DNA from: Pedobacter sp. MC2016-14
Lineage (GTDB): Bacteria > Bacteroidota > Bacteroidia > Sphingobacteriales > Sphingobacteriaceae
Reading direction: 5' to 3'
DNA length: 64,000 nt
Assembly: GCF_020991475.1 (NCBI RefSeq)
Contig: NZ_JAJMPA010000001.1
Span: forward strand, 2,356,001 to 2,420,000
The position numbers and the translations under genes are program-made. Under the pieces are notes generated by a model. The model ran no database searches, was not told where the DNA came from, and saw only the letters and a list, made by a program, of their open reading frames with translations. This document shows, in pieces, positions 16,211 to 24,814 of this stretch (position 1 is the stretch's first letter; every line of letters begins with the position of its first letter).

Positions 16211-17728
16211 ATGTTGATAGAACCTGAATTATTTTTCATAAATGAGCCGGAATTGTCATTTGGATACAATCAGCGGACGGCTGATCCAAGGGATGGATTG
16301 ATGTTATTCGGCCCACACGATCGGGATAAAATTAAGGGACAAATAAACATTGGTATCGTTGGTTGTATTAACCAGCGCAACCGTCTTAAATCCTATCTCC
16401 GAAAATTACATCAACCTGTGGGATCATTGCAGGCCGATATCGCAAGGCCCTCCTTTCCTGGACTTGAAGCTGCTTTTGGCATTCATGTTAATTTTGATAA
16501 TATTGTCGAAATTGATGTAAAGGAGAGTGAGGTAAATAAATATCTTCAATATTCAGATGGGCATCAGCGTGTGCACAATCTATCAAACTTGTTTGCAGAC
16601 GAACTAATAAAATATCACAAGGAAGAAGAACGCCCTGTAAGTGTTTGGTTCTTAATTATCCAAGATGATATATACAAGTTTGGACGCCCTAAATCTAAAA
16701 TTCCCAAATCCCCTCAAAATGTCCGCTTAGGGCTAAAGAAAAAGGAACGCAATTCATCGCAACCGTTTCTATTCGATTTTTTCAATCAAATGCAGGAGGC
16801 TTACGAGTACGAGGTGAATTTTCACAATCAGATTAAAGCAAAATTGCTGAACGATAAGATCGTAACTCAGATATTGCGAGAAAGTACCGTTGGTTATCAG
16901 GAAATATGGGAAGATGAAAAACTAATAGATCAGCAACGAGTGTTCGATAGTGCAAAAGCATGGAATATAGCGACAACTCTTTACTACAAAAATGGCGGAC
17001 TCCCTTGGCGTCTCGGTGACATTAGGGAAGATGTTTGTTATTTGGGATTGGTTTACAAGAAACTAAATGATGATCCGCAGAATCGAAGTGCCTGTTGTGC
17101 TGCACAAATGTTTATAGACTCAGGCGATGGCATGGTATTTCGAGGTAATATTGGCGATTGGTACAATCCTGAAACTAAAGAGTTTCACATCACAAAAAAT
17201 GATGCTGCAGATATGATCAGCCAATCATTGGAAGCGTTTAAAGAAAAGTTGGGGAAGGGAAATTATCCAAAAGAGGTCTTTATTCATGCAAAAACACTTT
17301 TTGATGATGACGAATGGACGGGCTTTACAGAAATGGCGGCAGGGCGATCTAAAATCATTGGGGTTCGTATTCAGAGCACCTCACAATTTAAGTTATATCG
17401 AGATTATTCATTTTGCGTTCCAAGAGGAATGACAATGAAAATAGAAACCAATAAAGCTTTCTTATGGACTAAAGGATTTATACCCAGGCTGCAAACTCAA
17501 GTTGGGTTGGAAACACCAAATCCAATTGTCGTTGAAATAACACGAGGTCAAGCAGCGATTGAACAAGTATGTAAAGACGTTCTAGCATTAACAAAATTGA
17601 ATTATAACGCTTGTATTTTTGCTGATGGCCAACCGGTAACACTCCGTTTCGCCGATTCGATTGGTGAGGTTCTTACTGCTGGTAAAAATGTAACCACATC
17701 AATACTCCCATTTAAACATTATGTTTAG
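16211..17728 (+). CDS. Short prokaryotic Argonaute (MID-PIWI), SPARTA guide subunit
   Basis: A 505-residue protein without N or PAZ domains. The N-terminal half is a MID domain (Rossmann-like, INIGIVGCIN strand) that should hold the 5' end of a guide RNA. The C-terminal half is a PIWI domain with the short-pAgo blocks LPWRLGD (264-270), CYLGLVYKKL, VFIHAKTLF (His359) and LNYNACIFADGQPVTLRFAD near the end. The canonical DEDX slicer tetrad is not recognisable; for instance FIDSGDGMVFRG stands where active enzymes carry the first Asp block. It should therefore bind but not cut targets, as in known SPARTA. It is co-translated with the TIR-APAZ gene. Nothing suggests truncation. Confidence 0.93.
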   Translation: MLIEPELFFINEPELSFGYNQRTADPRDGLMLFGPHDRDKIKGQINIGIVGCINQRNRLKSYLRKLHQPVGSLQADIARPSFPGLEAAFGIHVNFDNIVEIDVKESEVNKYLQYSDGHQRVHNLSNLFADELIKYHKEEERPVSVWFLIIQDDIYKFGRPKSKIPKSPQNVRLGLKKKERNSSQPFLFDFFNQMQEAYEYEVNFHNQIKAKLLNDKIVTQILRESTVGYQEIWEDEKLIDQQRVFDSAKAWNIATTLYYKNGGLPWRLGDIREDVCYLGLVYKKLNDDPQNRSACCAAQMFIDSGDGMVFRGNIGDWYNPETKEFHITKNDAADMISQSLEAFKEKLGKGNYPKEVFIHAKTLFDDDEWTGFTEMAAGRSKIIGVRIQSTSQFKLYRDYSFCVPRGMTMKIETNKAFLWTKGFIPRLQTQVGLETPNPIVVEITRGQAAIEQVCKDVLALTKLNYNACIFADGQPVTLRFADSIGEVLTAGKNVTTSILPFKHYV

Positions 17729-17811
17729 CACTTAAATATCTATTGGCATTATAGTATTTCTAGCTAAAGACATTTGAATAATTTAGGTTCATCATTTTTA
17801 TATAATTAATT

Positions 17812-18942
17812 ATGAAAGTTAGTTTTTTATTAGGAGCCGGTTTTTCTTACAATGCTGGCTTGCCACTTGTTAAAGATATCTCTGATAAGTTTTTGCGGCA
17901 ACCACTATACGATCACATTCTTTGGTTTAGTTCCGGTGAATCAAAATGGACAGATTGGGCGAACAAGGCCGAACAACACAATGGCAAAATACATTGGCGC
18001 GGACTCGAAATTGCTTTTTTTCTTGAATTTGTGATTAGACATTACCTGAATGTAAATGGATTAGCAGAGCTTAATTATGAGAAATTCTATTTTTACTTGT
18101 TATCCTTAAAAACAAAAGATAGAGAAACCTATGAAGATCTCTTACAAAGTGCGCAGCAACAGTACGCGGAGGTTTTTAAAAAGGATGACGCAGACTTTTT
18201 GAGTATTCCAGATTATGAATTTTTTTCCTGTTTCTACCATCTTATAGAAGACTTATTATGGGTTAGATCAGACCGCGAGGAACTTTATACAGCATACAAA
18301 CCATATTCGGACTTTTTCATGGCAGAAGATGTGGAGATTAACATCTTCACTTTAAATCATGATCTTTTATTGGAAATGCTCTTTGAGCATTACGATATTG
18401 ATTATAGTGATGGATTTTCTACTGATCGCAGTACCCTTGTCGATGATAATGGAACTAAACTAAAAGTATTTAATGGTGATTTTCAAAAAAGGCTTAATTT
18501 GTTAAAACTTCATGGCTCAATAGATTTTTATCAATATCGCTATGTCCGGGAGGAAAATAGCCATAAGGGAGCTGATTATTTCAAGACATTAGATTTCCAT
18601 GCAAAACATACCGCTAATGATATTGACGAAAATGGAAAAGTAATTCAAAATTTTACTCCTCAGATAATTCCGCAATTCATTACAGGTGAAAATAAGCTAG
18701 AAATGATTCGAAATGATAAAATGTACAAATTATTATATTCAAATTTTAAAGAGCATTTGAAAGATTGTGATAAGCTGATTATTGTCGGTTATTCATTTGG
18801 TGACGCTCATATTAACACAGTTTTAGAATCCTCCTTGCCAAATATTGAAGAGGTGTTACATATCGATCCTTACGCTATTTTTCCTTTTAGACATGATGGT
18901 TACAAAAAGATAAATCCATTAACTGAAAAAGTTCAATTGTAA
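17812..18942 (+). CDS. SIR2-domain protein, probable NADase effector
   Basis: A 376-residue protein made almost wholly of a SIR2-like Rossmann domain: GAGFSYNAGLP (8-18) for NAD binding, FTLNHD with Asn182 and Asp184, KLHGS with the candidate catalytic His234, and IIVGYSFGDAHIN (323-335) near the end. Relatives in anti-phage systems hydrolyse NAD+ rather than deacetylate proteins. It lies 83 bases downstream of the short Argonaute on the same strand, so it could be read through from SPARTA. It has no APAZ region, so it is not the SIR2-APAZ of SPARSA. It may be an independent single-gene defence or an accessory to SPARTA. A hairpin follows about 100 bases downstream. Confidence 0.85.
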   Translation: MKVSFLLGAGFSYNAGLPLVKDISDKFLRQPLYDHILWFSSGESKWTDWANKAEQHNGKIHWRGLEIAFFLEFVIRHYLNVNGLAELNYEKFYFYLLSLKTKDRETYEDLLQSAQQQYAEVFKKDDADFLSIPDYEFFSCFYHLIEDLLWVRSDREELYTAYKPYSDFFMAEDVEINIFTLNHDLLLEMLFEHYDIDYSDGFSTDRSTLVDDNGTKLKVFNGDFQKRLNLLKLHGSIDFYQYRYVREENSHKGADYFKTLDFHAKHTANDIDENGKVIQNFTPQIIPQFITGENKLEMIRNDKMYKLLYSNFKEHLKDCDKLIIVGYSFGDAHINTVLESSLPNIEEVLHIDPYAIFPFRHDGYKKINPLTEKVQL

Positions 18943-19039
18943 AATAGAAAGTTTAAACCTAATCTGTATATCATTCAATAATCCAATTTTTAGAGCCAGA
19001 AGAAATTTGAAAAATAGTGACGAAAGATCGAAAATGAAA

Positions 19040-19062
19040 AGGCCAACCTTGAAGGTTAGCCT
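19040..19062 (+). terminator. Hairpin after SIR2-domain gene
   Basis: AGGCCAACCTT and AAGGTTAGCCT are 11-base arms (one G-T wobble) around a single base, so the real loop would be about seven bases. AAGTTTCTT follows. It plausibly ends the SPARTA/SIR2 transcript. A 49-codon frame (19034-19183) overlaps it but is unsupported. Confidence 0.45.
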
Positions 19063-19225
19063 AAGTTTCTTAGGGGAACGAAAAAAACTTAATCTTCTTC
19101 AGGTCAATTCGGCAGAACCGATTTACTTTCCAAAAACTAGAGGTGATTCCCGGACCCCTTTCTGTATCTTTATAAATGAATAATTCTTTCTATTTCAATG
19201 CAAAAATATACGATTATATTTACAA

Positions 19226-21010
19226 ATGCAAAATATAGTTATCCACTATCCTGTAAATCCTTTTGAGCTGCTTTTTATTGACAAGGGATTGGAATTACTT
19301 TACAATTTCACAATTGACACCTACAGACTACGGTTACATAATCCTAAGACATTAATCGAAGAGTTGATTAGCGTTTGTCATGCTTCCAACTCTGGGTTAT
19401 TGACAAACAATGATTATGCCAGTTCCACCTCAAAAGAACTTAAAGCAGCACTTGAAGAAAACAATCATGGTTTAAAATTCATCAAAGTTAGTAAAAAACA
19501 TTATATAGATACTTTATCTAAAGCTAGTCCCAAGGATTACAGTCTTTTAATCCAATCAAGCAAACTTATGTTAAAAGATAATCAACATTATCTCTCTGAA
19601 TTGTTTGATGAAATTCTAAGATTAACCGCCATCTTTCCATCTCTTGTGGACGACCACAGTCCAAAGTTCCAGAATGATCTTGCAGAGATGAAAAAAAACA
19701 TAATAGTACTTGCTAACCATTTGTTTGTTGAACTAATTAATAAAGGCTTTACAAAACAATACCTAAATAATTTTTTCCAAATTACTTTTGTGCGCAACAT
19801 AGATCCAGCACTTACTTTTTCAGCTAGAATGGATATTTTAAAAACACTCATAGTCAAGGATAGCGAGAATTTCACAGTAATATTTAGGATAATTGGCAGT
19901 TCATTTCAATTCAACGAATTTAAAAAAATTGACAATAGCTATGAGCTAGTTACAAAAAGATACCGTCGAACAATTGCGCCTGTTATTTCTGCTGAAGTCG
20001 CTGATTATCTTGAAGATAATAAAGAGAATTTTTTGATATACATTGAAATTAAAGCACACGACTATTTTAAGGCTGTAGAGACTTCAATGAATAAACTCTC
20101 GAAGGACATGGACATTTATCATCTTGGGTTTACCCGTCATTCTTTCAAAATTGACACTAAGTGTGCGGTAATTGGAAAAGTTGATCCATCTAAAGCAGAT
20201 ACTTTTCCTAGTAACTTCCAAATTGATGGCTATGTAAGAAGCAATGCTCAAGTATTTGAAACACTTTTAAATAAAATTAAGAAAATCGAACAAAATAGTA
20301 TTGAAAAGGAAAGTTATGATAAGATCATCTCTGCCATTCGTTACTTTAGAACTGGTACGGAATCACCAGAATTGGAAACCAAATTACTTAATTATTGGAT
20401 TGGCCTAGAATATATTTTCACTTCAAATAAAAACGACCAGAAAACTATTGATCGTATCCGTAGCTATTATCCCTTGTGCCACTCCTTAATATATGTCAAG
20501 CGCAACTTGCATGACCTTCACAAGACCATCAAAAGATTAGGAATCTCTGCACACATACCGGGTTATAATGATGATCTTGTCTACCTATCTCTTAATGAAA
20601 CATATGACGCAATAGTTGCTGCTAGTCCCAGTGAACTACTCAAAGTTAGAGCTAGATACTATCAAACCTGGGTGCAAGACCCAAGTAGAATTACATACGT
20701 TTTACATAAGCACACAACAAATTTAGAGTGGAATCTCACTCGTCTGTATCGTATCAGAAACGAAATCGTTCACAATGCGGCAATAAAGAAGGGTATATAT
20801 GTCCACATTTCCCATATGAAATACTATTTTACCTTCATTCTAAACTCTATATTGGATTTTATGGCTGAAGTACATGCAGATTTAGATAACGATGGAAAAG
20901 TTTCTATTGAAGACTACTTTATTGCACAAAGCATAATGTTAGGTTCGCTGAGGGGCCAACCTGCTAAAGAATATTTAAAAGTAGACAATCCATCGCAAAT
21001 TTTCCATTAG
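19226..21010 (+). CDS. Large HEPN-domain protein with EF-hand-like loop
   Basis: A 594-residue protein with no signal peptide. The C-terminal region resembles Apea-like HEPN domains. RIRNEIVHN contains the ribonuclease signature R-x4-H (Arg511, His516), preceded by a helical segment (NYWIGLEYIFTS near residue 392) usual in this family. Residues 552-563 (DLDNDGKVSIED) look like an EF-hand/dockerin calcium loop, except that position 12 is Asp, not Glu. The first 380 residues match nothing I recognise. HEPN proteins in defence islands are usually RNases triggered by a partner or by infection; here no antitoxin (such as MNT) is adjacent. It is a single transcription unit between a hairpin and a strong terminator. 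The exact function is unknown. Confidence 0.75.
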   Translation: MQNIVIHYPVNPFELLFIDKGLELLYNFTIDTYRLRLHNPKTLIEELISVCHASNSGLLTNNDYASSTSKELKAALEENNHGLKFIKVSKKHYIDTLSKASPKDYSLLIQSSKLMLKDNQHYLSELFDEILRLTAIFPSLVDDHSPKFQNDLAEMKKNIIVLANHLFVELINKGFTKQYLNNFFQITFVRNIDPALTFSARMDILKTLIVKDSENFTVIFRIIGSSFQFNEFKKIDNSYELVTKRYRRTIAPVISAEVADYLEDNKENFLIYIEIKAHDYFKAVETSMNKLSKDMDIYHLGFTRHSFKIDTKCAVIGKVDPSKADTFPSNFQIDGYVRSNAQVFETLLNKIKKIEQNSIEKESYDKIISAIRYFRTGTESPELETKLLNYWIGLEYIFTSNKNDQKTIDRIRSYYPLCHSLIYVKRNLHDLHKTIKRLGISAHIPGYNDDLVYLSLNETYDAIVAASPSELLKVRARYYQTWVQDPSRITYVLHKHTTNLEWNLTRLYRIRNEIVHNAAIKKGIYVHISHMKYYFTFILNSILDFMAEVHADLDNDGKVSIEDYFIAQSIMLGSLRGQPAKEYLKVDNPSQIFH

Positions 21011-21330
21011 CAACTTGAATTACAAGATTAACCAAAACTCCATTAAATATGGTTAAATTTTATCCACTATATAATTTTCAAAAAATATCAGCGAATTAAT
21101 ATTGTTTATGTAAATAAATATCAAATCATGCTTTAATTGGTTCGACAAAATTTGAAACAAATAAATTATTTTAAAAAAAAGTACTTTTCAAATTCCATCT
21201 CTATTCGGCAAAGAAGCCACAATTAGTGTACTTCGTCATTTTTAGAGACTTCCAACGAATCAATCGATATTCTACAATTTTCTTTAAATCTTGCTCAAAT
21301 TGGAGTTTATCAATTTTGGCACCGAGTACT
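21011..21330. other. Gene-free right edge of island, with weak tRNA-like repeat
   Basis: This AT-rich stretch after the HEPN gene holds no convincing gene. At 21310-21329 a 20-base segment matches the tRNA-Leu 3' end (13997-14016) at 14 of 20 positions, all differences being transitions, with GGCAC and GTAC intact. It lies immediately before the terminator. It may be a decayed attachment repeat, but a match this weak is also expected by chance somewhere in the window. Confidence 0.25.
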
Positions 21331-21364
21331 AACCGGAATCGAAAATATCGATTCCGGTTTTTTT
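21331..21364. terminator. Strong terminator at island right edge
   Basis: Perfect 12-base arms AACCGGAATCGA (21331-21342) and TCGATTCCGGTT (21348-21359) around AAATA, followed by a T run to 21364. In the + direction it ends the HEPN transcript. The hairpin can also act on the converging acetyltransferase gene, whose stop overlaps it. Confidence 0.85.
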
Positions 21365-21872
21365 ATGGCTGCTTAGCTAGCCTTAACCCCTCAAAAACCA
21401 TATTTAAAGACAGCCAGGTATTTCCCTTCACCTCCATGGTGCTGAATTTTTCAGGGTTGATCCTAAAGCCAACTTTTTCATAACATTTAATGGCCTTGGT
21501 ATTCCAGTCATAAACATTAAGCTCTATATGTGGGATTTTAAGGATATTGATGGAATAATTTACCAGCAGGCTGATCAATTCCTGTCCCAGTCCTTTTCCT
21601 CTGGAGGAGGGATCGCCTATCAAAATCCGGCATATCTTTGCAGTCTGTTCTTCTGTTATGTAAATTTCCGCGTGACCTATGGTCTGGTTTGAGCCGGTAT
21701 CAACTACTCTAAACACATGCCGGTTTTGATCCTCCAGATAAGTGAAAAGCTGTTCTTCCGTGAGCGGAAACGTAAATATGGGCCCCGCTACCTGAACCAG
21801 TAATTCTTCACTGTCCATCCAGGATATTAATTTTTTGAAATCTGCTGGCTTAAATGAGGCTAATTTTATCAT
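21363..21872 (-). CDS. GNAT-family N-acetyltransferase
   Basis: A 169-residue RimJ/RimL-like acetyltransferase. The acetyl-CoA pyrophosphate-binding motif A appears as RILIGDPSSRGKGLGQELI (Q/RxxGxG/A type). The C-terminal motif has NVYDWNTKAIKCYEKVGF, the usual N...A...YEKxGF ending. Substrate unknown; relatives acetylate amino groups of antibiotics, amino sugars or ribosomal proteins. It lies 14 bases downstream of the lipoprotein gene, probably co-transcribed. Confidence 0.88.
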   Translation of the reverse strand: MIKLASFKPADFKKLISWMDSEELLVQVAGPIFTFPLTEEQLFTYLEDQNRHVFRVVDTGSNQTIGHAEIYITEEQTAKICRILIGDPSSRGKGLGQELISLLVNYSINILKIPHIELNVYDWNTKAIKCYEKVGFRINPEKFSTMEVKGNTWLSLNMVFEGLRLAKQP

Positions 21873-21886
21873 TTTTCTATGGCTTG

Positions 21887-22342
21887 CTAGTGTGTGTCAT
21901 CTTTTAGACTCAATGCCCTTGTGAGTTTTAAAGTGGTAGGCACTGGTGCATCAGCCGGATAGGTGGTGTAATTGAGTGTAAGGGTTTTATCTTCAATGCT
22001 AAAGGTTGCCTGATCGAAAAATGGAGTATCACTGGTCACCAATATAGTTTCCTTGCCTTTTTCCTGTACCAGTCTTTTATTGACGGTTATTGTCAGTTTG
22101 TTTTCGTCGGTGGTAAAGCTGCCAAGTACTGCTGTGGTCATCGACCAGTCTTTTGAGGAAATTACATAACTGAAATTGTTACCTTCGCCGAAGATGACCC
22201 TGGTGAAGTAGCCTTCGGTATCTGTTAGTTGCCACTCGCCGGATAGCGGATGTGATGGCTTTTCAACTTTGTCTTTTTTGCAAGAAAGCAGCCCCGTCAA
22301 CAGAATGATAAATAGGAATAGAAAATTTTTAATGGATGTCAT
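21887..22342 (-). CDS. Small lipoprotein, lipocalin-like
   Basis: A 151-residue protein with a lipoprotein signal peptide (LLTGLLSC, lipobox Cys21). The mature beta-rich part starts LSGEWQLTDTEGYF, the pattern of lipocalin-like/DUF lipoproteins of Bacteroidota that begin with a G-x-W strand. No binding partner is evident. It is the first gene of a short unit with the acetyltransferase. Confidence 0.75.
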   Translation of the reverse strand: MTSIKNFLFLFIILLTGLLSCKKDKVEKPSHPLSGEWQLTDTEGYFTRVIFGEGNNFSYVISSKDWSMTTAVLGSFTTDENKLTITVNKRLVQEKGKETILVTSDTPFFDQATFSIEDKTLTLNYTTYPADAPVPTTLKLTRALSLKDDTH

Positions 22343-22610
22343 GTGAGTTATAATTGGTTTTTGCTGTAAACGGATAAAAACCCAAATTTGCTACACCTTT
22401 AGTTGCAAAATAGGATCATTTATTTTTTTGATGGGCGACGTTTTCTTGCAGGTACATACGATTTTTTGAGAGGTATTGTTGGTTAAGTTAGTGAAAATGA
22501 CTATATGCCGGAAAGGCCACTCTTTTTGGGGATTAGTGGGGGCAATGGGTTGGATTTTGGTTTACGCCAATATTAATGTGCCTTGATATTCGCTGTAAGC
22601 TGAATGTGAC

Positions 22611-22618
22611 TATCTTTG
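22611..22618 (+). promoter_or_regulatory. Bacteroidota -7 box of methyltransferase gene
   Basis: TATCTTTG matches TAnnTTTG exactly and ends only 7 bases before the ATG at 22626. Transcription would start at or very near the start codon, giving an almost leaderless mRNA. Confidence 0.55.
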
Positions 22619-22625
22619 CCAGCAG

Positions 22626-23249
22626 ATGAAAAAGCAGCACATTCAGGATACTTTTGGAAATATTGATATTTATTTATTTGACCAATTGCTAAAAGGTACG
22701 TATGATCAGTGTCACACAATTTTAGATGCCGGTTGCGGAACTGGAAGGAACTTGCTGTACTTGTTGAAAAGCGGGGCAAATGTTTTTGGCGTAGATCAAA
22801 ATGCGGAAGCCATCGCACAGTTAAAAAGGTTGTCGATGTCATTCCCACAGGTTGATCCGGATGAGAACTTTAAGGTTGCTTCAGTAGAGGAGTTGCCTTT
22901 TGCTGCTGATACCTTTGACCTGGTGATCAGCAGCGCGGTGTTACATTTTGCAGAAAACCTGGGGCATTTCGAAGCGATGCTGAATTCCATGTGGGATGTG
23001 CTCAAGCCGGGAGGATATTTTTTCTGCCGGCTGGCTTCTGAAATCGGTATCGAATCACTGGTCAGGTTTATCGGAAACGGGAGGTACATTCTGCCTGATG
23101 GTTCGGAACGCTTTTTGGTCAATCAGGAGATGCTGCTCCGACTGACTAAAAAGATTGGGGGGGAACTTCACGAGCCCATCAAAACCACTAATGTTCAGAA
23201 CCTGAGAAGTATGACTACCTGGTGCGTGCGGAAAACGAAATCATCCTGA
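22626..23249 (+). CDS. Class I SAM-dependent methyltransferase
   Basis: A 207-residue Rossmann-fold enzyme. Motif I is ILDAGCGTGRNLLYLL with GVDQN as the acidic end of strand 2, and LPFAADTFDLVISSAVLHF covers motif II-III (Methyltransf_11 type). The substrate cannot be inferred. It is monocistronic, with a promoter directly upstream. A 73-base gap separates it from the convergent metA. Confidence 0.88.
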   Translation: MKKQHIQDTFGNIDIYLFDQLLKGTYDQCHTILDAGCGTGRNLLYLLKSGANVFGVDQNAEAIAQLKRLSMSFPQVDPDENFKVASVEELPFAADTFDLVISSAVLHFAENLGHFEAMLNSMWDVLKPGGYFFCRLASEIGIESLVRFIGNGRYILPDGSERFLVNQEMLLRLTKKIGGELHEPIKTTNVQNLRSMTTWCVRKTKSS

Positions 23250-23321
23250 TTTTATTTTGCAGCGCATGGCTTGCTACAATTGGGCGAGGAAGCTTCGGGT
23301 TTCTACTTTTAACCTGGTTCT

Positions 23322-24266
23322 TTAACCATTTTGAACAATCTCGCCCAATTTACCCACGTCTTCTAGATCATAAGGTGTTTCCTGATAAACAAAGTAGTTG
23401 AGCCAATTATTGAAGAGTAAATTCGCATGACTTGTCCAACACACCAATGGTGCATTATCCGGATTATTGTCCCGGTAATAGTTTTTCGGTACAGGTACAT
23501 CAAGACCTTTCTCCCGGTCTCTTACATATTCCTCGTGAAGGGTGAGCGGAGCGTATTCTGAGTGACCAGTAAGATAAAATTCACGCCCGCCCCGGGAACA
23601 TACAATGGCTACTCCTGCGTCCGCAGATTCTGATAGGATATGAAGACCTTCCTTATCAGCCAAATCCGATTTCAATATGGTGGTATGTCTGCTATGAGGA
23701 ATAAAGAACTCGTCATCAAAGCCTCTTAACAAGGAGTGCCCTTTTTCAGTGGCAGTATGCTTGAAAACCCCGGACAATTTCTCGTTTAATGGCTTTTTTT
23801 CTACCCCATAAAAATGATAAAGCGCAGCCTGAGAGGCCCAGCAAATATATAGCGTTGAGGTAACGTGTTTTCTAGCCCAGTCAAAGATTTGAGTGATCTC
23901 CTTCCAATAGCTTACTTCCTCGAACTTCAGCATTTCTACAGGAGCACCTGTAATGATCAAACCGTCATAAAAGTTTCCCTTTATTTCGCCAAAACCTTTA
24001 TAGAACATTTCCAGATGTTCTTCAGATATATTTTTAGAAGTGTGGGAATCGAGCCTTAAAAATTCAACTTCAACCTGTAAAGGATTGTTAGATAATAAAC
24101 GAACAAAATCCGTTTCAGCAGATATCTTAAGAGGCATCAGATTAAGGATAAGCACGCGCATTGGGCGGATATCTTGAGTATCCGCTCTCAGATCACTCAT
24201 TACAAATATATTTTCCTTCTTTAAAAGCTCAATCGCTGGCAGATTATTCGGAATCTTAACTGGCAT
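23322..24266 (-). CDS. metA: Homoserine O-acetyltransferase, MetA family
   Basis: A 314-residue MetA. Catalytic Cys142 lies in ICWASQAALY, and His235/Glu237 in TGHSEYAPLT. Residue 111 is Glu (GAPVEM). In this family Gly111 goes with succinyl-CoA and Glu111 with acetyl-CoA, so the product should be O-acetylhomoserine, the precursor for methionine by direct sulfhydrylation or transsulfuration. The ATG at 24266 is preceded by an unusually good Shine-Dalgarno (AAGGGGGA, 24280-24273). No SAM riboswitch could be recognised in the upstream 113 bases. Confidence 0.95.
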   Translation of the reverse strand: MPVKIPNNLPAIELLKKENIFVMSDLRADTQDIRPMRVLILNLMPLKISAETDFVRLLSNNPLQVEVEFLRLDSHTSKNISEEHLEMFYKGFGEIKGNFYDGLIITGAPVEMLKFEEVSYWKEITQIFDWARKHVTSTLYICWASQAALYHFYGVEKKPLNEKLSGVFKHTATEKGHSLLRGFDDEFFIPHSRHTTILKSDLADKEGLHILSESADAGVAIVCSRGGREFYLTGHSEYAPLTLHEEYVRDREKGLDVPVPKNYYRDNNPDNAPLVCWTSHANLLFNNWLNYFVYQETPYDLEDVGKLGEIVQNG

Positions 24267-24379
24267 TTATCATCCCCCTTATTCTTAATTAATCGACAAA
24301 AATAAGAATAATACCATTGCACTCTAGACTAAGGAACATCTGTGACTATCATATGGCAATTCTGAGGGAGTCACCAATT

Positions 24380-24814
24380 TTACCCGTTATCGTTGGGGTC
24401 AAATTCCACAATCCATTCAATTCCGTATTTGTCTCTGAACATTCCGGCGTATGTACCCCAAGGAGTGTCGCCGATGGGCCCTTCTACATCACCTCCGGCC
24501 GATAGGCCGTTGAAAACTTTCTCTGCCTCCTCTCGGCTTTCTGCATTTATGGCTATCTTAGAACGGTTCTCATTTTCGTTTGTTCTTCCCATTATTTCGG
24601 GAACATCATTTGCGATCAATACATTATTTCTTCCTATAGGTAAAGAAATATACATGATTTTATCTGCTTCCTTTTCTGGTACTGGAAATTCATCGCTTGC
24701 TAAATCCTTGAAACGAATGATCTTTGTGAATTCTCCGCCAAAAACTGATTTATAGAAATGGAAGGCTTCTTCTGCGTTTCCGTTAAAGTTGATCCAGGGA
24801 TTGATTGCTTTCAT
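24380..24814 (-). CDS. VOC-family protein (PhnB/3-demethylubiquinone type)
   Basis: A 144-residue vicinal-oxygen-chelate fold protein starting AINPWINFNGNAEEAFHFYK, with GPIGDTPWGTYAGMFRDKYG near the end, as in PhnB-like glyoxalase/bleomycin-resistance proteins. The metal ligands are not obvious: the usual His near the N-terminus is replaced by Asn or Pro. Catalytic activity is therefore doubtful. It is upstream of metA on the same strand but separated by 113 bases, probably independently expressed. Confidence 0.85.
   Translation of the reverse strand: MKAINPWINFNGNAEEAFHFYKSVFGGEFTKIIRFKDLASDEFPVPEKEADKIMYISLPIGRNNVLIANDVPEIMGRTNENENRSKIAINAESREEAEKVFNGLSAGGDVEGPIGDTPWGTYAGMFRDKYGIEWIVEFDPNDNG

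Noticed and set aside
17812..18942. SIR2 gene as part of a SPARSA (SIR2-APAZ) system
   Set aside because: The protein ends with the SIR2 fold and has no APAZ-like blocks; the APAZ region is on the TIR protein.
19034..19183. A 49-codon + strand frame (MKRPTLKVSLSF...) between the SIR2 and HEPN genes
   Set aside because: It overlaps the hairpin, has no ribosome-binding site and no recognisable family; kept only as a remote possibility.
21226..21483. An 85-codon + strand frame across the island edge
   Set aside because: It runs through the terminator and antisense to the acetyltransferase gene, and the sequence looks random.
24267..24379. SAM-type riboswitch upstream of metA
   Set aside because: I looked for SAM-II-like conserved segments in the leader and found none; only a short AT-rich inverted repeat is present.
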